Shown: positions 36,419 through 44,770, counted from the first letter of the stretch. The stretch: 64,000 nucleotides of DNA from Haloglomus salinum (GCF_024298825.1 NZ_CP101153.1:1550001-1614000), one strand, 5' to 3'. Made by a program: numbers and translations. The notes: generated by a model from the letters alone, not told the origin.

Positions 36419-36539
36419 GGAGAGTCCGTGCCGGTCCATCCTGCCGACGAGTTGTCTCGTCGCTCGTCAGCGCTCATCTCTCAATATTCTACGAGCGGTC
36501 GTAACATATATTGACACCAGTGGACAAGGAATCGTAGAG

Positions 36540-37082
36540 ATGCCCGACTGGAAGGATGACCGCTCGCCCCGCGAGCGAGTCCGGCAGATCGCCGAAACGG
36601 TCACCGATCCGGTCTCGACGAACTGGGTCGCTGAGCAGGCTGCTGTCGGCTGGCAGACCGCCAAAGACGAACTGGAGCAACTCGCAGATCGGGGCGACCT
36701 CCGGCGGGTCCAGCAGGGTGACAACGTCAGATACGTCCCGGACTTCACTCGCCTGTATACGGAGCGGATTCGGGAACTCGTGCTCTCGTTCTCCCGTGAG
36801 GAGCTTCGCGAGGAAATCGTCCAGGCGAAAGAGGATATCCAGAGTATCCAGTCCGAGTACGCAGTCGAGTCGCGAGACGAACTCGAGGCGTCGTTGAGCG
36901 CCCCGGACGTGTCCGCAGCTGAGGCCAGGGAGCGACAGCAATCGCTCCGTCGATGGGAAGAGGTAGCCGACGAAATCCAGCTTCTGGAACACGCCCTCAG
37001 CCTCTACGATGACCTCCACGATGTCGATCCGTACGCTGAAGAGGACGTCGACGAGGGAGCCTCCGAGACGAGGGTTGCGTAG
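36540..37082 (+). CDS. wHTH protein with coiled-coil tail (DUF7342-like)
   Basis: A 180-residue protein starting MPDWKDDRSPRERVRQIA. Residues about 15-65 form a winged helix (TVTDPVSTNWVAEQAAVGWQ, then ELEQLADRGDLRRVQQGDNV). From residue 75 on it is highly charged and helical (SREELREEIVQAKEDIQ), suggesting a coiled coil for dimerisation or partner binding. I recall this as the haloarchaeal DUF7342 family. The gene ends 5 bp before the next, so they form a two-gene unit like a toxin-antitoxin pair, with this protein as the DNA-binding antitoxin candidate. Confidence 0.65.
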   Translation: MPDWKDDRSPRERVRQIAETVTDPVSTNWVAEQAAVGWQTAKDELEQLADRGDLRRVQQGDNVRYVPDFTRLYTERIRELVLSFSREELREEIVQAKEDIQSIQSEYAVESRDELEASLSAPDVSAAEARERQQSLRRWEEVADEIQLLEHALSLYDDLHDVDPYAEEDVDEGASETRVA

Positions 37083-37087
37083 GAACC

Positions 37088-37603
37088 ATGGCACCGTTCG
37101 GGTTCATCTTCCTCGCGAACAGGGGGAACCTCACGAAGGCGAAGCTCTACGAGGCGATTCGTCGACGGCTCGGTAAGGAGCCCGGCTGTTACGGGGTTCG
37201 GGTGCGTCCGTCTCGGGCTCGTCCGAGAACCATCGAAGCTCGTGTGGAGACAGCGGAATTCCTGGGGCGAGCGTATGCCGTCGACGATGCGACCTTGACG
37301 GTGCGATTCTCTTACCCTCGGGCCGTGGGGTACGAGTACTACGTCATCGAATGGAGTGAGGCTGCACGTGATTTCGGAATCGGCTGGCATCAGGACGAGG
37401 ACCATCCCGACCTCGGAGAGTGTCACTTCCAGATTGACCACGTCGGGGCGACGATCGACCGACGGTCAGCGACGTTCGTCGACGAACATCCTCTGGAGGT
37501 TCTAGAGACCCGGCTGGACCAGTTGCGAACGGTCCTTCCCCGAATCGATTGGGCCGAGGGTGAGCCGAAGCTTTCCGACGATGGATTACCCGTCCCCGAG
37601 TAG
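37088..37603 (+). CDS. Putative TumE-like partner protein
   Basis: A 171-residue soluble protein. Its second half (WHQDEDHPDLGECHFQIDHV, later FVDEHPLEVLETRLDQLRTV) has the His/Asp-rich order of TumE-type toxins (a WxxD..HH..L..FPHH-like pattern followed by an amphipathic helix), though similarity is weak and from pattern memory only. Its placement 5 bp behind a wHTH protein also fits. Alternatively it is simply a conserved haloarchaeal protein of unknown function. Together with the preceding gene it is a candidate second toxin-antitoxin system on the island. Confidence 0.5.
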   Translation: MAPFGFIFLANRGNLTKAKLYEAIRRRLGKEPGCYGVRVRPSRARPRTIEARVETAEFLGRAYAVDDATLTVRFSYPRAVGYEYYVIEWSEAARDFGIGWHQDEDHPDLGECHFQIDHVGATIDRRSATFVDEHPLEVLETRLDQLRTVLPRIDWAEGEPKLSDDGLPVPE

Positions 37604-37759
37604 TCTCTGCTCGGTCGCTCGACGAGTGAGCGGGAGGGGACGCTTCACGAGTGATGTGGCCAGCAGTTGCTGACATTGAATCGCATCAGCGCTTCACTAC
37701 CTCATGAGTGGGGTGGGCGCAGTACGTTCAAACCTGTTGCTATCCAATAGACGACACGA

Positions 37760-38623
37760 ATGGTCTCCCAGGCCGAGATCGACCGGCTTCGTCTCGAGGC
37801 CGATACCATCATGACTCGCTACGAGGCGGTCCGGGAGGCGCTGGAGACGGCCCGTACCGAGTCTGGTGACCACTGGGAGGACGGCGAGTTGGACGTGACA
37901 CTCCAGACGCCCCACGGTGAGCCAATCGAGCTCACGCTCGATCTCGACGCCGATCCGTCGAGCAACGCTCAGCAGCGATACGAACGGGCGTCGGAGCTGG
38001 AAGCCGAACTGGAACGCAAGCAGGCCGTCGTGGGACAACTGGCGCCGATGCCCGCGGAGCCGGTTGCGTACCTGCTCCTGTATCATCTCGATACCGTCGA
38101 GGGGAACTACCCACGCTCGATGGCCGGGCATCTCGACGCCGAGCGTGGACAGGTCGAGGACCTGTGTGAGGAGCTAGAGCGCGTGGGGTTCCTGGAGCGC
38201 CTCGAATCTGGGACCGTCAAGCAGCGGCGGGCGAAGGCCAAGCAGAGCGACGAGGTCCGACAGCATCACACCTACTACCGCCTCTCCCGGGAGGGTGACC
38301 ACCTGCTACGCTTCCTCGAGGAACGGGAGGGGAAGCTGAACGTGTTGCGGCATCTCCCCGACGGGCAGACCATCGTTCGCCGGTTAGCTCGTGGGGGGCC
38401 TGATTACGCGCGGATGACGGCGAACGAGTTGGGGATGGCGTTCGAGTACGTCCGGCACTGCTACCGGGCGCTTCGCCGCGTCGGGCTCGTCACCGAGTAC
38501 GAGGGGGGCACGATCAAGGCGAGCGAGCGGAAACTGAAGCCGAAGGACGAGACCCATCGGAAGCACACCTACTACGTGGCGACCGACATCGCCGATACGT
38601 TGCTGCGGGAGCTAGATGAGTAA
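37760..38623 (+). CDS. DUF2250-like winged-helix protein with N-terminal coiled coil
   Basis: A 287-residue protein. The first about 95 residues are helical and Glu/Arg-rich with a beta segment (ELDVTLQTPHGEPIELTLDL) and a coiled coil. Residues 95-285 contain two winged-helix units of the same type: each has a helix, a relationship of the form ERVGFLERLESGTVKQ or RRVGLVTEYEGGTIKA, and ends with HTYY. The repetition suggests internal duplication. I recall haloarchaeal DUF2250 proteins with this appearance. A DNA-binding role is likely; the target is unknown. Confidence 0.6.
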   Translation: MVSQAEIDRLRLEADTIMTRYEAVREALETARTESGDHWEDGELDVTLQTPHGEPIELTLDLDADPSSNAQQRYERASELEAELERKQAVVGQLAPMPAEPVAYLLLYHLDTVEGNYPRSMAGHLDAERGQVEDLCEELERVGFLERLESGTVKQRRAKAKQSDEVRQHHTYYRLSREGDHLLRFLEEREGKLNVLRHLPDGQTIVRRLARGGPDYARMTANELGMAFEYVRHCYRALRRVGLVTEYEGGTIKASERKLKPKDETHRKHTYYVATDIADTLLRELDE

Positions 38624-38793
38624 TCGGCAGGGCGATGTCATTCCATCTCTGAGCCCCTTTCGTGATGTCACCTGTTCTGACTCTGCCGAACTCAATCATA
38701 CTTGACAGTATCTGGGTGCTAAATATAGAGGATGGGCTCAGCAGAGGTGATTGTGTTTGCCTCAGTGAAGTGAACTGCGTTGATTGTCTCTTT

Positions 38794-39261
38794 TCAGCAG
38801 TTGAGGGCCTGGTCTTGGTGTAACTCCAGACGGACTGTGGGGACAAATAGCCAGTCACCCTTGACAAGCGGTAATTCTGGAGAAGGAACGAACTCTGATA
38901 GCGAGTTATGCACCAGCACCGTTCCGTCTCCTACATCCAACAGATACGAGTCCTCTGTATCCCCCACGCCGACCGACGCACCAATTTTCTCAATTCGCCC
39001 GTAGAGGTCGTAATTCCACTTCGTTGGTGGAGAATTGGCTGCTTCGATTCGAGCTTTGTTCGCAGAGATACGCTCTACGCCCTCTCGCGGATACGCCAGA
39101 ACACAGACTCGTTCGATGTTCGGCCTGACCCACGAGATGTGGAAGTGATCTGCCTCATAAAGGTGGATGGTCTGACCGGAAGGAACGTTGACCGTGACGG
39201 TGTAGGAGCCCTCGCCATCTTTGGAAACATCCACCGAACGGACGTGAAGGCCAGCGAGCAT
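38794..39261 (-). CDS. Hypothetical protein, lower-GC
   Basis: A 155-residue soluble protein with mixed beta structure (SYTVTVNVPSGQTIHLYEAD, then DSYLLDVGDGTVLVHN) and lower GC than neighbours, suggesting separate origin. No signal peptide, membrane segment or known motif. It faces the DUF2250-like gene (convergent). About 360 bp without genes lie upstream of it before the MoaD-like gene. No function can be suggested. Confidence 0.45.
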   Translation of the reverse strand: MLAGLHVRSVDVSKDGEGSYTVTVNVPSGQTIHLYEADHFHISWVRPNIERVCVLAYPREGVERISANKARIEAANSPPTKWNYDLYGRIEKIGASVGVGDTEDSYLLDVGDGTVLVHNSLSEFVPSPELPLVKGDWLFVPTVRLELHQDQALNC

Positions 39262-39625
39262 CTCGTAACTGCGTATCCGTGCCTCTACGCTTTAATTTGC
39301 TCCCTCAACTACCTCACTGGAACTTCACAAGGGGCTCGGTTATCTCTGACTGCTGCATTCGCGCCCTGTATGCAGCACGACCGCTGGAACCTGTCATCGA
39401 TGTAGCGGCTCAACAACTTTCTGTTCGGCAGACCGATTTGTGAACCGGCGTCGTAATCCTCCGTACGGCCGAGAATGGGAGCCGCTGGCCCGCTTACCTA
39501 TATCAGGACACCACCGGTATGAACGAAGGACGCGAACACGAGGGTGTTTACCGGAGTCCGGTTCCGTGGTGTTGACCAGCTACCGGGGCAGCGGACTTTT
39601 GCTGCGGCTCCCTCTAGACCTGCTC
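39262..39625. other. Intergenic region, no gene recognised
   Basis: Mixed GC with no convincing coding sequence. It marks the boundary between lower-GC island genes and a GC-rich block (39.6-43.6 kb) of more chromosome-like genes. Confidence 0.45.
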
Positions 39626-39886
39626 ATGGAGGTCGTCGTCTACGGGTCGCTCCGCTCGGCTACCGGATCGAAGGAGGTCACGCTCTCGCCGACGGAGCAG
39701 ACCGTCGCGGGCGTCATCGAAGCACTCTGCGATGCGTATCCACGGGCGGAGTCGCATCTGGTCGACGATGAGGATGCGCTCCGTCCCAGCGTTCGTGTCG
39801 CTGTCGACGGCGAGACCGCCGACATGGATAGGTCCTGTCCGCCGGACGCCAAAATCGAGATTTTCCCCGCGATGCGGGGCGGCTGA
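39626..39886 (+). CDS. MoaD/SAMP-like ubiquitin-fold protein
   Basis: An 86-residue beta-grasp protein starting MEVVVYGSLRSATGSKEV, with an aromatic-poor core and a C-terminal FPAMRGG ending in the Gly-Gly that MoaD/ThiS and archaeal SAMP proteins use for adenylation and sulfur transfer or protein conjugation. Either molybdopterin biosynthesis or SAMPylation is possible; no moaE or E1-like gene is nearby to decide. The ATG places the fold at the very N-terminus. It is convergent with the amidase gene (one base between the stops). Confidence 0.75.
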   Translation: MEVVVYGSLRSATGSKEVTLSPTEQTVAGVIEALCDAYPRAESHLVDDEDALRPSVRVAVDGETADMDRSCPPDAKIEIFPAMRGG

Positions 39887-39887
39887 G

Positions 39888-41198
39888 CTACAGGCCGTAC
39901 TGGGCGCGGACCGTCTCGGCCAGGCCGACCGCTTCGAGTCTCTCCATCGGCGCGAGCATCGACAGCTGCACGACCCCTGGTAGCCGGGCGATCTCGACGC
40001 CGCCGGTGAACGTACACCGGCCACGGACCTCGCCCTCGGTCATGTCGAGCAGGTCGCCGGCCCGGTCGAAGGCGTTCTCCGTTGCCTCGTTGATCGTCGC
40101 CCCGGACCCGATTACCTGAATCGGCGCAGCATCGGCGAGGTCGTCGACATCGTACTCATCGGCGACGACCTGCCCGGCCTCGCGCTCGGCGTCCGTGTAC
40201 GGTTGTGCGATGTGGGGCAGGTCCTCCTCGTTGGGCAGGAGGAGCGGCCCGCCCAGGTCGAGGTCCTTGATGACCTCCACCTCCAGCTCGGTCCGGCCGC
40301 TCACGTCGGTCGTGTGGAGCGAGAGCTCACCGTCCCCCTGGTTGGCGTGCAGGTCGCCGACGTAGAGCCCGCCGCCCTCGATGCGGACCGGACAGATGAG
40401 CGTCGCCCCCGGACGGACATCGTTGGAGTCGAGGTGGCCGTCGGTCCGTGCTTCGAGGGCTGCCTCGTCAGGTAGGCCCCAGTCGTGCTCGGCGCCGATG
40501 AGGAACTGGCCGAAGTCGCCGGCGTTATGCGAGTCCGGGAACTCCCGGGCCGGCGTCGTCCCGATGTTGCCGATGAACGGCCGAAGCCGGCCGAGCGTGC
40601 CCGGAATCTCGTCAGCGTCGGGGCCGTACAGGAGGATGGGATGCTGCCGGGAGTTCTCCGGGAGTGCCATCGCCTCATCAGCGTTGTTCGCGAGCTGGTC
40701 GGCTCCCTCGGGCCCGACGGTCACGCCGACGGTCCGGTCGTCATCGAACGCGACGGTGTAGCCGAACTCGAAGCCGAACGAGGAGGCGTTCGCCCCGCAC
40801 TCCGCACAGCGGATAGCCTCCTCGCCGATGCCTTCGACGACGCTCTCGGGCCACTCGGCACCACACTCCGGGCAGACGTGATCGACGAACGGGTCGTCTC
40901 CGAACGCCTCCTCTCGCTCGCGCATACTCCCGGTGCTGGTGGCGACGCTCGTCACCTCGACGTCCTTGATCCGGACGACGAGGGCGTCACCCGGCTCGGC
41001 GTTCTCGACCCGGATCGGCCGTGTCACCTCGTGGCCGCCACGGAACTTCGGTGTGATCATCGGTCCCCAGCAGGCCGGTGGCGTGTGGGTCCGCACGGTT
41101 CCGCCGTCGGCGACCGTCCCGGCCCATTCCTGCTCGGGTCCGACCAGCCCGAGGGTGAACGCGTCGACCTCGAGTTCCTGTTGGATCTGTTGGGACAT
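39888..41198 (-). CDS. Acetamidase/formamidase family protein with zinc-ribbon insert
   Basis: A 436-residue hydrolase of the FmdA_AmdA family, which releases ammonia from short amides such as formamide or acetamide. Typical pieces are THTPPACWGPMITPKF, EPGDALVVRIKDVEV, DPGDF-like NAGDFGQFLIGAEHDWG, and GGLYVGDLHANQGDGEL. A CPECG...CAECG pair (about 117-145) forms a zinc-ribbon insert that I do not recall in bacterial members. The ATG at 41198 is preferred to 41219 because the family fold starts just after it. It is divergent from the exonuclease VII gene. Such an enzyme would help use amides as nitrogen source. Confidence 0.8.
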   Translation of the reverse strand: MSQQIQQELEVDAFTLGLVGPEQEWAGTVADGGTVRTHTPPACWGPMITPKFRGGHEVTRPIRVENAEPGDALVVRIKDVEVTSVATSTGSMREREEAFGDDPFVDHVCPECGAEWPESVVEGIGEEAIRCAECGANASSFGFEFGYTVAFDDDRTVGVTVGPEGADQLANNADEAMALPENSRQHPILLYGPDADEIPGTLGRLRPFIGNIGTTPAREFPDSHNAGDFGQFLIGAEHDWGLPDEAALEARTDGHLDSNDVRPGATLICPVRIEGGGLYVGDLHANQGDGELSLHTTDVSGRTELEVEVIKDLDLGGPLLLPNEEDLPHIAQPYTDAEREAGQVVADEYDVDDLADAAPIQVIGSGATINEATENAFDRAGDLLDMTEGEVRGRCTFTGGVEIARLPGVVQLSMLAPMERLEAVGLAETVRAQYGL

Positions 41199-41322
41199 AC
41201 GTGTGGCAGTACGTAGCATGATGGCATAAATCTCGACCCCGTTGGCGTTGGTTTCCGGCGGCCGGCGTGTGTTCCGGATAGCCGATGGTTTATCCTGTTG
41301 CCAGCCGACGGACGGAGTAACC

Positions 41323-42714
41323 GTGGCGAACGTCGACCAGCCAGGAGGTGGGGACGTTGACCTCCCGGACGGCACCTGGTCCGTCGCCGAACTCAACGAG
41401 GAGATCACGACCATCCTCGAGGCGTCGAATGACCGCCTCCCGACCTACGTCGTCGGCGAGGTGTCCGACGTGAGCCACTACGACTTCGGGACGTTCTTCG
41501 ACCTCCGAGATCTCGACGGGGAGGCTCTCATCTCCTGTCTGGCGTGGTCATACGCTATCGACGGCTTCGACCACGACCTCGAGGCGGGCACGTCGGCGGT
41601 CGTCCAGGCGTCGGTCGAGTACCACGCCGAGAAAGGCAATATGCAGCTCATGGTCAGCGACTACTGGCCGCTTGGCGAGAGCGCCCGGGTGCAGGAACTC
41701 GAGGCGTTGCGGGCGGCGCTCGACGAGGAGGGACTGTTGGATGCTGACCGGAAGCGGGAAGTGCCCGCGTATCCCCGAACGGTCGGCGTCGTTACCTCGC
41801 TGTCGGGGTCGGCGCGTGAGGACGTCTGTTCGGCCATCCACGACCGGGCGCCCGGTGTGGACGTGAAGCTCTGTGGGGCGACCGTGCAGGGTGAGAACGC
41901 GGTGTCCTCGGTCATCGGCGCAGTCGAGCACCTAGACCGTGACCCGACGGTGGACGTGCTGATCGTGACCCGTGGTGGGGGCGCCGATGCGGATCTCTGG
42001 TGTTTCAACGCTGAGCCGCTTGTCCGCCGGCTCGGGGACTGCCGGACGCCCGTGGTTGCGGCTATCGGCCACGAGGACGACCGGACGCTGGCCGACGACG
42101 TGGCCGACGAGCGGTGCATGACGCCGACCGACGCGGGTGTGAACGCGGTGCCCGACATGGCGGTCGTTCGGCGTGGCATCGGTGACCTGGAGCGACGCAT
42201 CGACGACGCGTATCGCGGGTTCGTCGACGGGCGGCTGGAGGAGTTGGACCGGCGGGTGGCGACGGCCCACGAATCGCTCCAGCAGACCGTGGCGACGCAG
42301 CGAGCGGAGCGTCGGGGGCAGTTGCAGCGCGCCTCGGCGCTGGAGGCCCGTATCCACGGGGCGTACGCGTCGCTGGTGGCCGACCGGCTCGATGGGTTGG
42401 AACAACGACTGGATGGGGCCCTGCGTGACCTCGAGCACGCCGCCGAGACCGAGGCTGTGACTGCGCGGGCAGCCCGCGGTCGGGTGGCCGATCTGGAGGC
42501 GCGAATCGATGGGGCGTACGAGACTCGCGTCGAGCGTGAACTGGCCTCGCTGGAGACGCGCATCGAGAGCGCCTATCGGGAGCGGGAAGCGGATGCCCGT
42601 GTGGCGGCCGGGACCGCGGAGGCACGACGGCTGCGCGTGGTCGTGGCCGTGTTGCTGGCTGTACTGGTGATCGGTGGCGTGGTTGTGGCGGCCCTGTTGC
42701 TGGGGCTGGTGTGA
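41323..42714 (+). CDS. xseA: Exonuclease VII large subunit with C-terminal membrane anchor
   Basis: A 463-residue large subunit of the ssDNA exonuclease VII. The N-terminal OB fold (YVVGEVSDVSHYDFGTFFDLRD) is followed by the catalytic domain with VTRGGGADADLWCFN and PVVAAIGHEDDRTLADDVADERCMTPTDA, both matching XseA signatures. Residues about 285-430 are coiled coil with recurring RxDG/RIDGAY units. The last 28 residues are hydrophobic (VVVAVLLAVLVIGGVVVAALL), a membrane anchor not known to me in bacterial XseA. A GTG at 41323 is chosen since upstream in-frame sequence is non-protein-like. The small subunit is encoded at 43338. Confidence 0.85.
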   Translation: MANVDQPGGGDVDLPDGTWSVAELNEEITTILEASNDRLPTYVVGEVSDVSHYDFGTFFDLRDLDGEALISCLAWSYAIDGFDHDLEAGTSAVVQASVEYHAEKGNMQLMVSDYWPLGESARVQELEALRAALDEEGLLDADRKREVPAYPRTVGVVTSLSGSAREDVCSAIHDRAPGVDVKLCGATVQGENAVSSVIGAVEHLDRDPTVDVLIVTRGGGADADLWCFNAEPLVRRLGDCRTPVVAAIGHEDDRTLADDVADERCMTPTDAGVNAVPDMAVVRRGIGDLERRIDDAYRGFVDGRLEELDRRVATAHESLQQTVATQRAERRGQLQRASALEARIHGAYASLVADRLDGLEQRLDGALRDLEHAAETEAVTARAARGRVADLEARIDGAYETRVERELASLETRIESAYREREADARVAAGTAEARRLRVVVAVLLAVLVIGGVVVAALLLGLV

Positions 42715-42727
42715 CTGCGGTATTCGA

Positions 42728-43162
42728 TCAGTCGTAGTAACTCAGCCGCTCCACGACCTCACCGAACGCGACGGTCTGCTTGACGTCCGCGATCTCGATG
42801 CGGACGCGTTCGCCCTGTTCAGTGTCCGGGACGATGACGACGAACCCGCGCTCGACGCGAGTGATGCCGTCGCCCTGGTCACCGAGGTTCTCGATTTCTA
42901 CTGTCAGTGTCTCTCCTTCCTCGACTGGCGGCTCGGGGTGGTCGCGGTCAGGGGATTCAGTCGGCTCCGGCTCGCTCTTGGTGTCGGCTGTCGTCTCGCT
43001 CTCGGTATCGGCGTCCGTCTCGAGGACGGCCACGCGATACGTCTCGTTCTCCGAGAGTGTGCCGAGCTGCAGCTCCTGTTCGGGAATCTCAACGTGGTAG
43101 CTCCCGCCCTGTTCGGTTATCTGCGCGGAAAACAGACATCGGAGTTGGTCCGAGATCTCCAT
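42728..43162 (-). CDS. TRAM-domain protein
   Basis: A 144-residue protein whose C-terminal about 65 residues are a TRAM domain (EVEIENLGDQGDGITRVERGFVVIVPDTEQGERVRIEIADVKQ-type pattern, seen here with small changes), a beta-barrel that binds RNA and in archaea often acts as an RNA chaperone. The N-terminal part has a short beta-rich segment and an acidic linker. It lies on the opposite strand between the two exonuclease VII subunit genes, separating what is usually a compact pair. Confidence 0.78.
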   Translation of the reverse strand: MEISDQLRCLFSAQITEQGGSYHVEIPEQELQLGTLSENETYRVAVLETDADTESETTADTKSEPEPTESPDRDHPEPPVEEGETLTVEIENLGDQGDGITRVERGFVVIVPDTEQGERVRIEIADVKQTVAFGEVVERLSYYD

Positions 43163-43337
43163 CGAAACTCTCTGTAATCGCTCCCCCCCGAAACATTTGA
43201 TTCTGCCGTCTTGCAGGCTCTACTGGCTGCTGATTCGTCATCTGATGGCGACGATTGTCTCTGATTCGTGGTTCGATGGTTCTGATTTTGCTGTCCGTCC
43301 GAGGGTTGAAGCCGACTCGTCAGCGTAGTCGGAGGTG

Positions 43338-43568
43338 ATGAGTGCATCAGGGGACGCCGACGAGTGGGGCATCAGCGAGCGGATCGACCGGCTGGAAGCG
43401 ATTGCCGAGACGCTCGAGGACGGGGAGATCGGGCTGGAACGAGCGAAGGAGTTGCGTGAAGAGGCCGACGAGCATCTGGACGTGCTCCGCGAGGAGCTGG
43501 ATGTGGGTGATGGGGAGATCATCGAGATGGACGCCGAGGCAGTCGATGTCGATGGGGACGAGAGCTAA
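43338..43568 (+). CDS. xseB: Exonuclease VII small subunit
   Basis: A 76-residue helical protein (ISERIDRLEAIAETLEDGEIGLERAKELREEADEHL-type pattern with two antiparallel helices) typical of XseB, which wraps the large subunit's coiled coil to form active exonuclease VII. The acidic tail is a halophile trait. The ATG at 43338 is preferred to the GTG one codon earlier. The gene sits 620 bp after xseA with a TRAM gene on the opposite strand between them. Confidence 0.82.
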   Translation: MSASGDADEWGISERIDRLEAIAETLEDGEIGLERAKELREEADEHLDVLREELDVGDGEIIEMDAEAVDVDGDES

Positions 43569-43583
43569 GCGTCGGCACTGGAG

Positions 43584-44045
43584 CTATCTCTTTGGGATGT
43601 GAGGCAAACGCTCCTGGACGGTCACGAGAACCCCGTCTCGTTCGTTGGTGGAGACGACTGCGACTACCTCCTCGGTCTCTTCGTCGTAATCGAGGAGTCC
43701 GAGTAGGTAGTGGGTCCGTGGAGAGCATGTCAGTTCTTCCCCGGTCGGTTTCGCCACGTCGATACGGAACGGTTTCCCAGTTCCATCGTTGACTGGCTCT
43801 GCTTCGTACTCAAAGTCGACGCCGATGACAGTGTAGTCGTCGTTCGTGTACTCGAACAGATCTTGATTCTCGAGGTAGTGTTCGTACGTCCAGGCGTCGA
43901 TTTCGGCTGCCAACACCAGAAACCAATCGAGCGGGATTCGGTGCGTGAATCGTTCGATCTCGTAGGCCGTTTGCTCCGACCGGATCGGCTCGGTGAAGTG
44001 CGTCTCAGTTGTCAGGGGCGCAATCTCGTGACGGGAGAACTCCAT
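43584..44045 (-). CDS. Hypothetical protein
   Basis: A 153-residue acidic soluble protein. It has alpha/beta character: RIPLDWFLVLAAEIDAWTYEHY, then DDYTVIGVDFEYEAEPVN, and a last strand EEVVAVVSTNERDGVLVTVQ. No signal, membrane segment or catalytic motif is visible and the family is not recognised. The frame stays open far upstream on this strand, but that part is Arg/Pro/Ala-rich and overlaps other genes, so the ATG at 44045 is preferred. It is convergent with xseB. Confidence 0.55.
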   Translation of the reverse strand: MEFSRHEIAPLTTETHFTEPIRSEQTAYEIERFTHRIPLDWFLVLAAEIDAWTYEHYLENQDLFEYTNDDYTVIGVDFEYEAEPVNDGTGKPFRIDVAKPTGEELTCSPRTHYLLGLLDYDEETEEVVAVVSTNERDGVLVTVQERLPHIPKR

Positions 44046-44130
44046 TACCGTGAGTGGCGTTCGGGCCGCTGTTGAACTCCTCGGAACCTGCTGGACCCGG
44101 CGCGCGGGATACAGAATGGTGGAGCCGTAT

Positions 44131-44234
44131 TGAAAGCCCCCGCTCGCTGGACCAGCCGGGTCTCGCTGCGCTCCTCGTGCCTGCGGTGCTTGCAGCGGCC
44201 GGGCTGGGTCCAGCGAGCGGCCCCTTTCAGTCCC
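44131..44234. repeat. Palindromic element, copy 2
   Basis: The element runs from TGAAAGCCCCCGCTCGCTGG to CCAGCGAGCGGCCCCTTTCA and contains TCTCGCTGCGCTCCTCG and CTGCGGTGCTT inside, as in copy 1 at 25511-25628. The inner arm bases differ between copies (GGACCAGCC here versus CGATACTCC there) yet each pairs roughly with its own partner, so the fold rather than the exact sequence is kept. Confidence 0.7.
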
Positions 44235-44292
44235 GCCCTGTTCGGTCTGGGGCCGCGTAGGGGGTCGTGTGAAATCGGTGTCGGCTACGGTT

Positions 44293-44327
44293 GGTTTGTG
44301 GCCCCCCGCGATAGGTGGCGGGGCGCC
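44293..44327 (+). promoter_or_regulatory. Hairpin leader, copy C
   Basis: GGTTTGTGGCC is followed by a CCCCGC...GCGGGGC-type stem with a GATAGGTG loop, ending 17 nt before the ATG at 44345. The opening GGTTTGTGG matches copies A, B and E; the loop differs. Confidence 0.6.
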
Positions 44328-44344
44328 AGCTCCGTCGACCAAGC

Positions 44345-44770
44345 ATGGATTCGGCAACTCGCGGTACGGATGACAGTATCGACTTCCCAACCGGCTTCGA
44401 GCCGCTGGACGAGATCGACCTCGCGGTGCCGAACGAGTGGGACGACGTTGCGATTGCGGCGCTCGTCGACCGCGTGCTCGCGGCGGTCGCCGAAGGCGAG
44501 CTCGCGGCTGAGTACCGGTCGAGGAATCTCTGGGGGTCGAAGCTGATTCGGTATCTGCCTGAGGAAGATGGCTGGTGGTTCGAGAAGCGCCTCTACGACG
44601 CCCGGATTGGGTGGCAGTCCGTCTCGAAGTCCCGGGCCGAGGTTCGCGGGGAGCTGACACGATGGCTCTCGCGTGAGACTTCGCGGGCTCGGGATCGGGA
44701 CGTCGGCCAGTACGTGGATCGGGACGATGCGTTCGTCGTGCGGCCGGTCGAGGCGTTGCGCAACGACTGA
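44345..44770 (+). CDS. Island hypothetical protein with hairpin leader
   Basis: A 141-residue soluble acidic protein. A helix (DDVAIAALVDRVLAAVAEGE) is followed by NLWGSKLIRYLPEEDGWWFEKRLYDA, a Trp-rich region, and a charged helical C-terminus (RAEVRGELTRWLSRETSRARD). I believe similar proteins occur on other haloarchaeal plasmids but cannot name a family. The start is supported by the hairpin leader ending 17 nt upstream. It is the first gene after palindromic element copy 2. Confidence 0.55.
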   Translation: MDSATRGTDDSIDFPTGFEPLDEIDLAVPNEWDDVAIAALVDRVLAAVAEGELAAEYRSRNLWGSKLIRYLPEEDGWWFEKRLYDARIGWQSVSKSRAEVRGELTRWLSRETSRARDRDVGQYVDRDDAFVVRPVEALRND

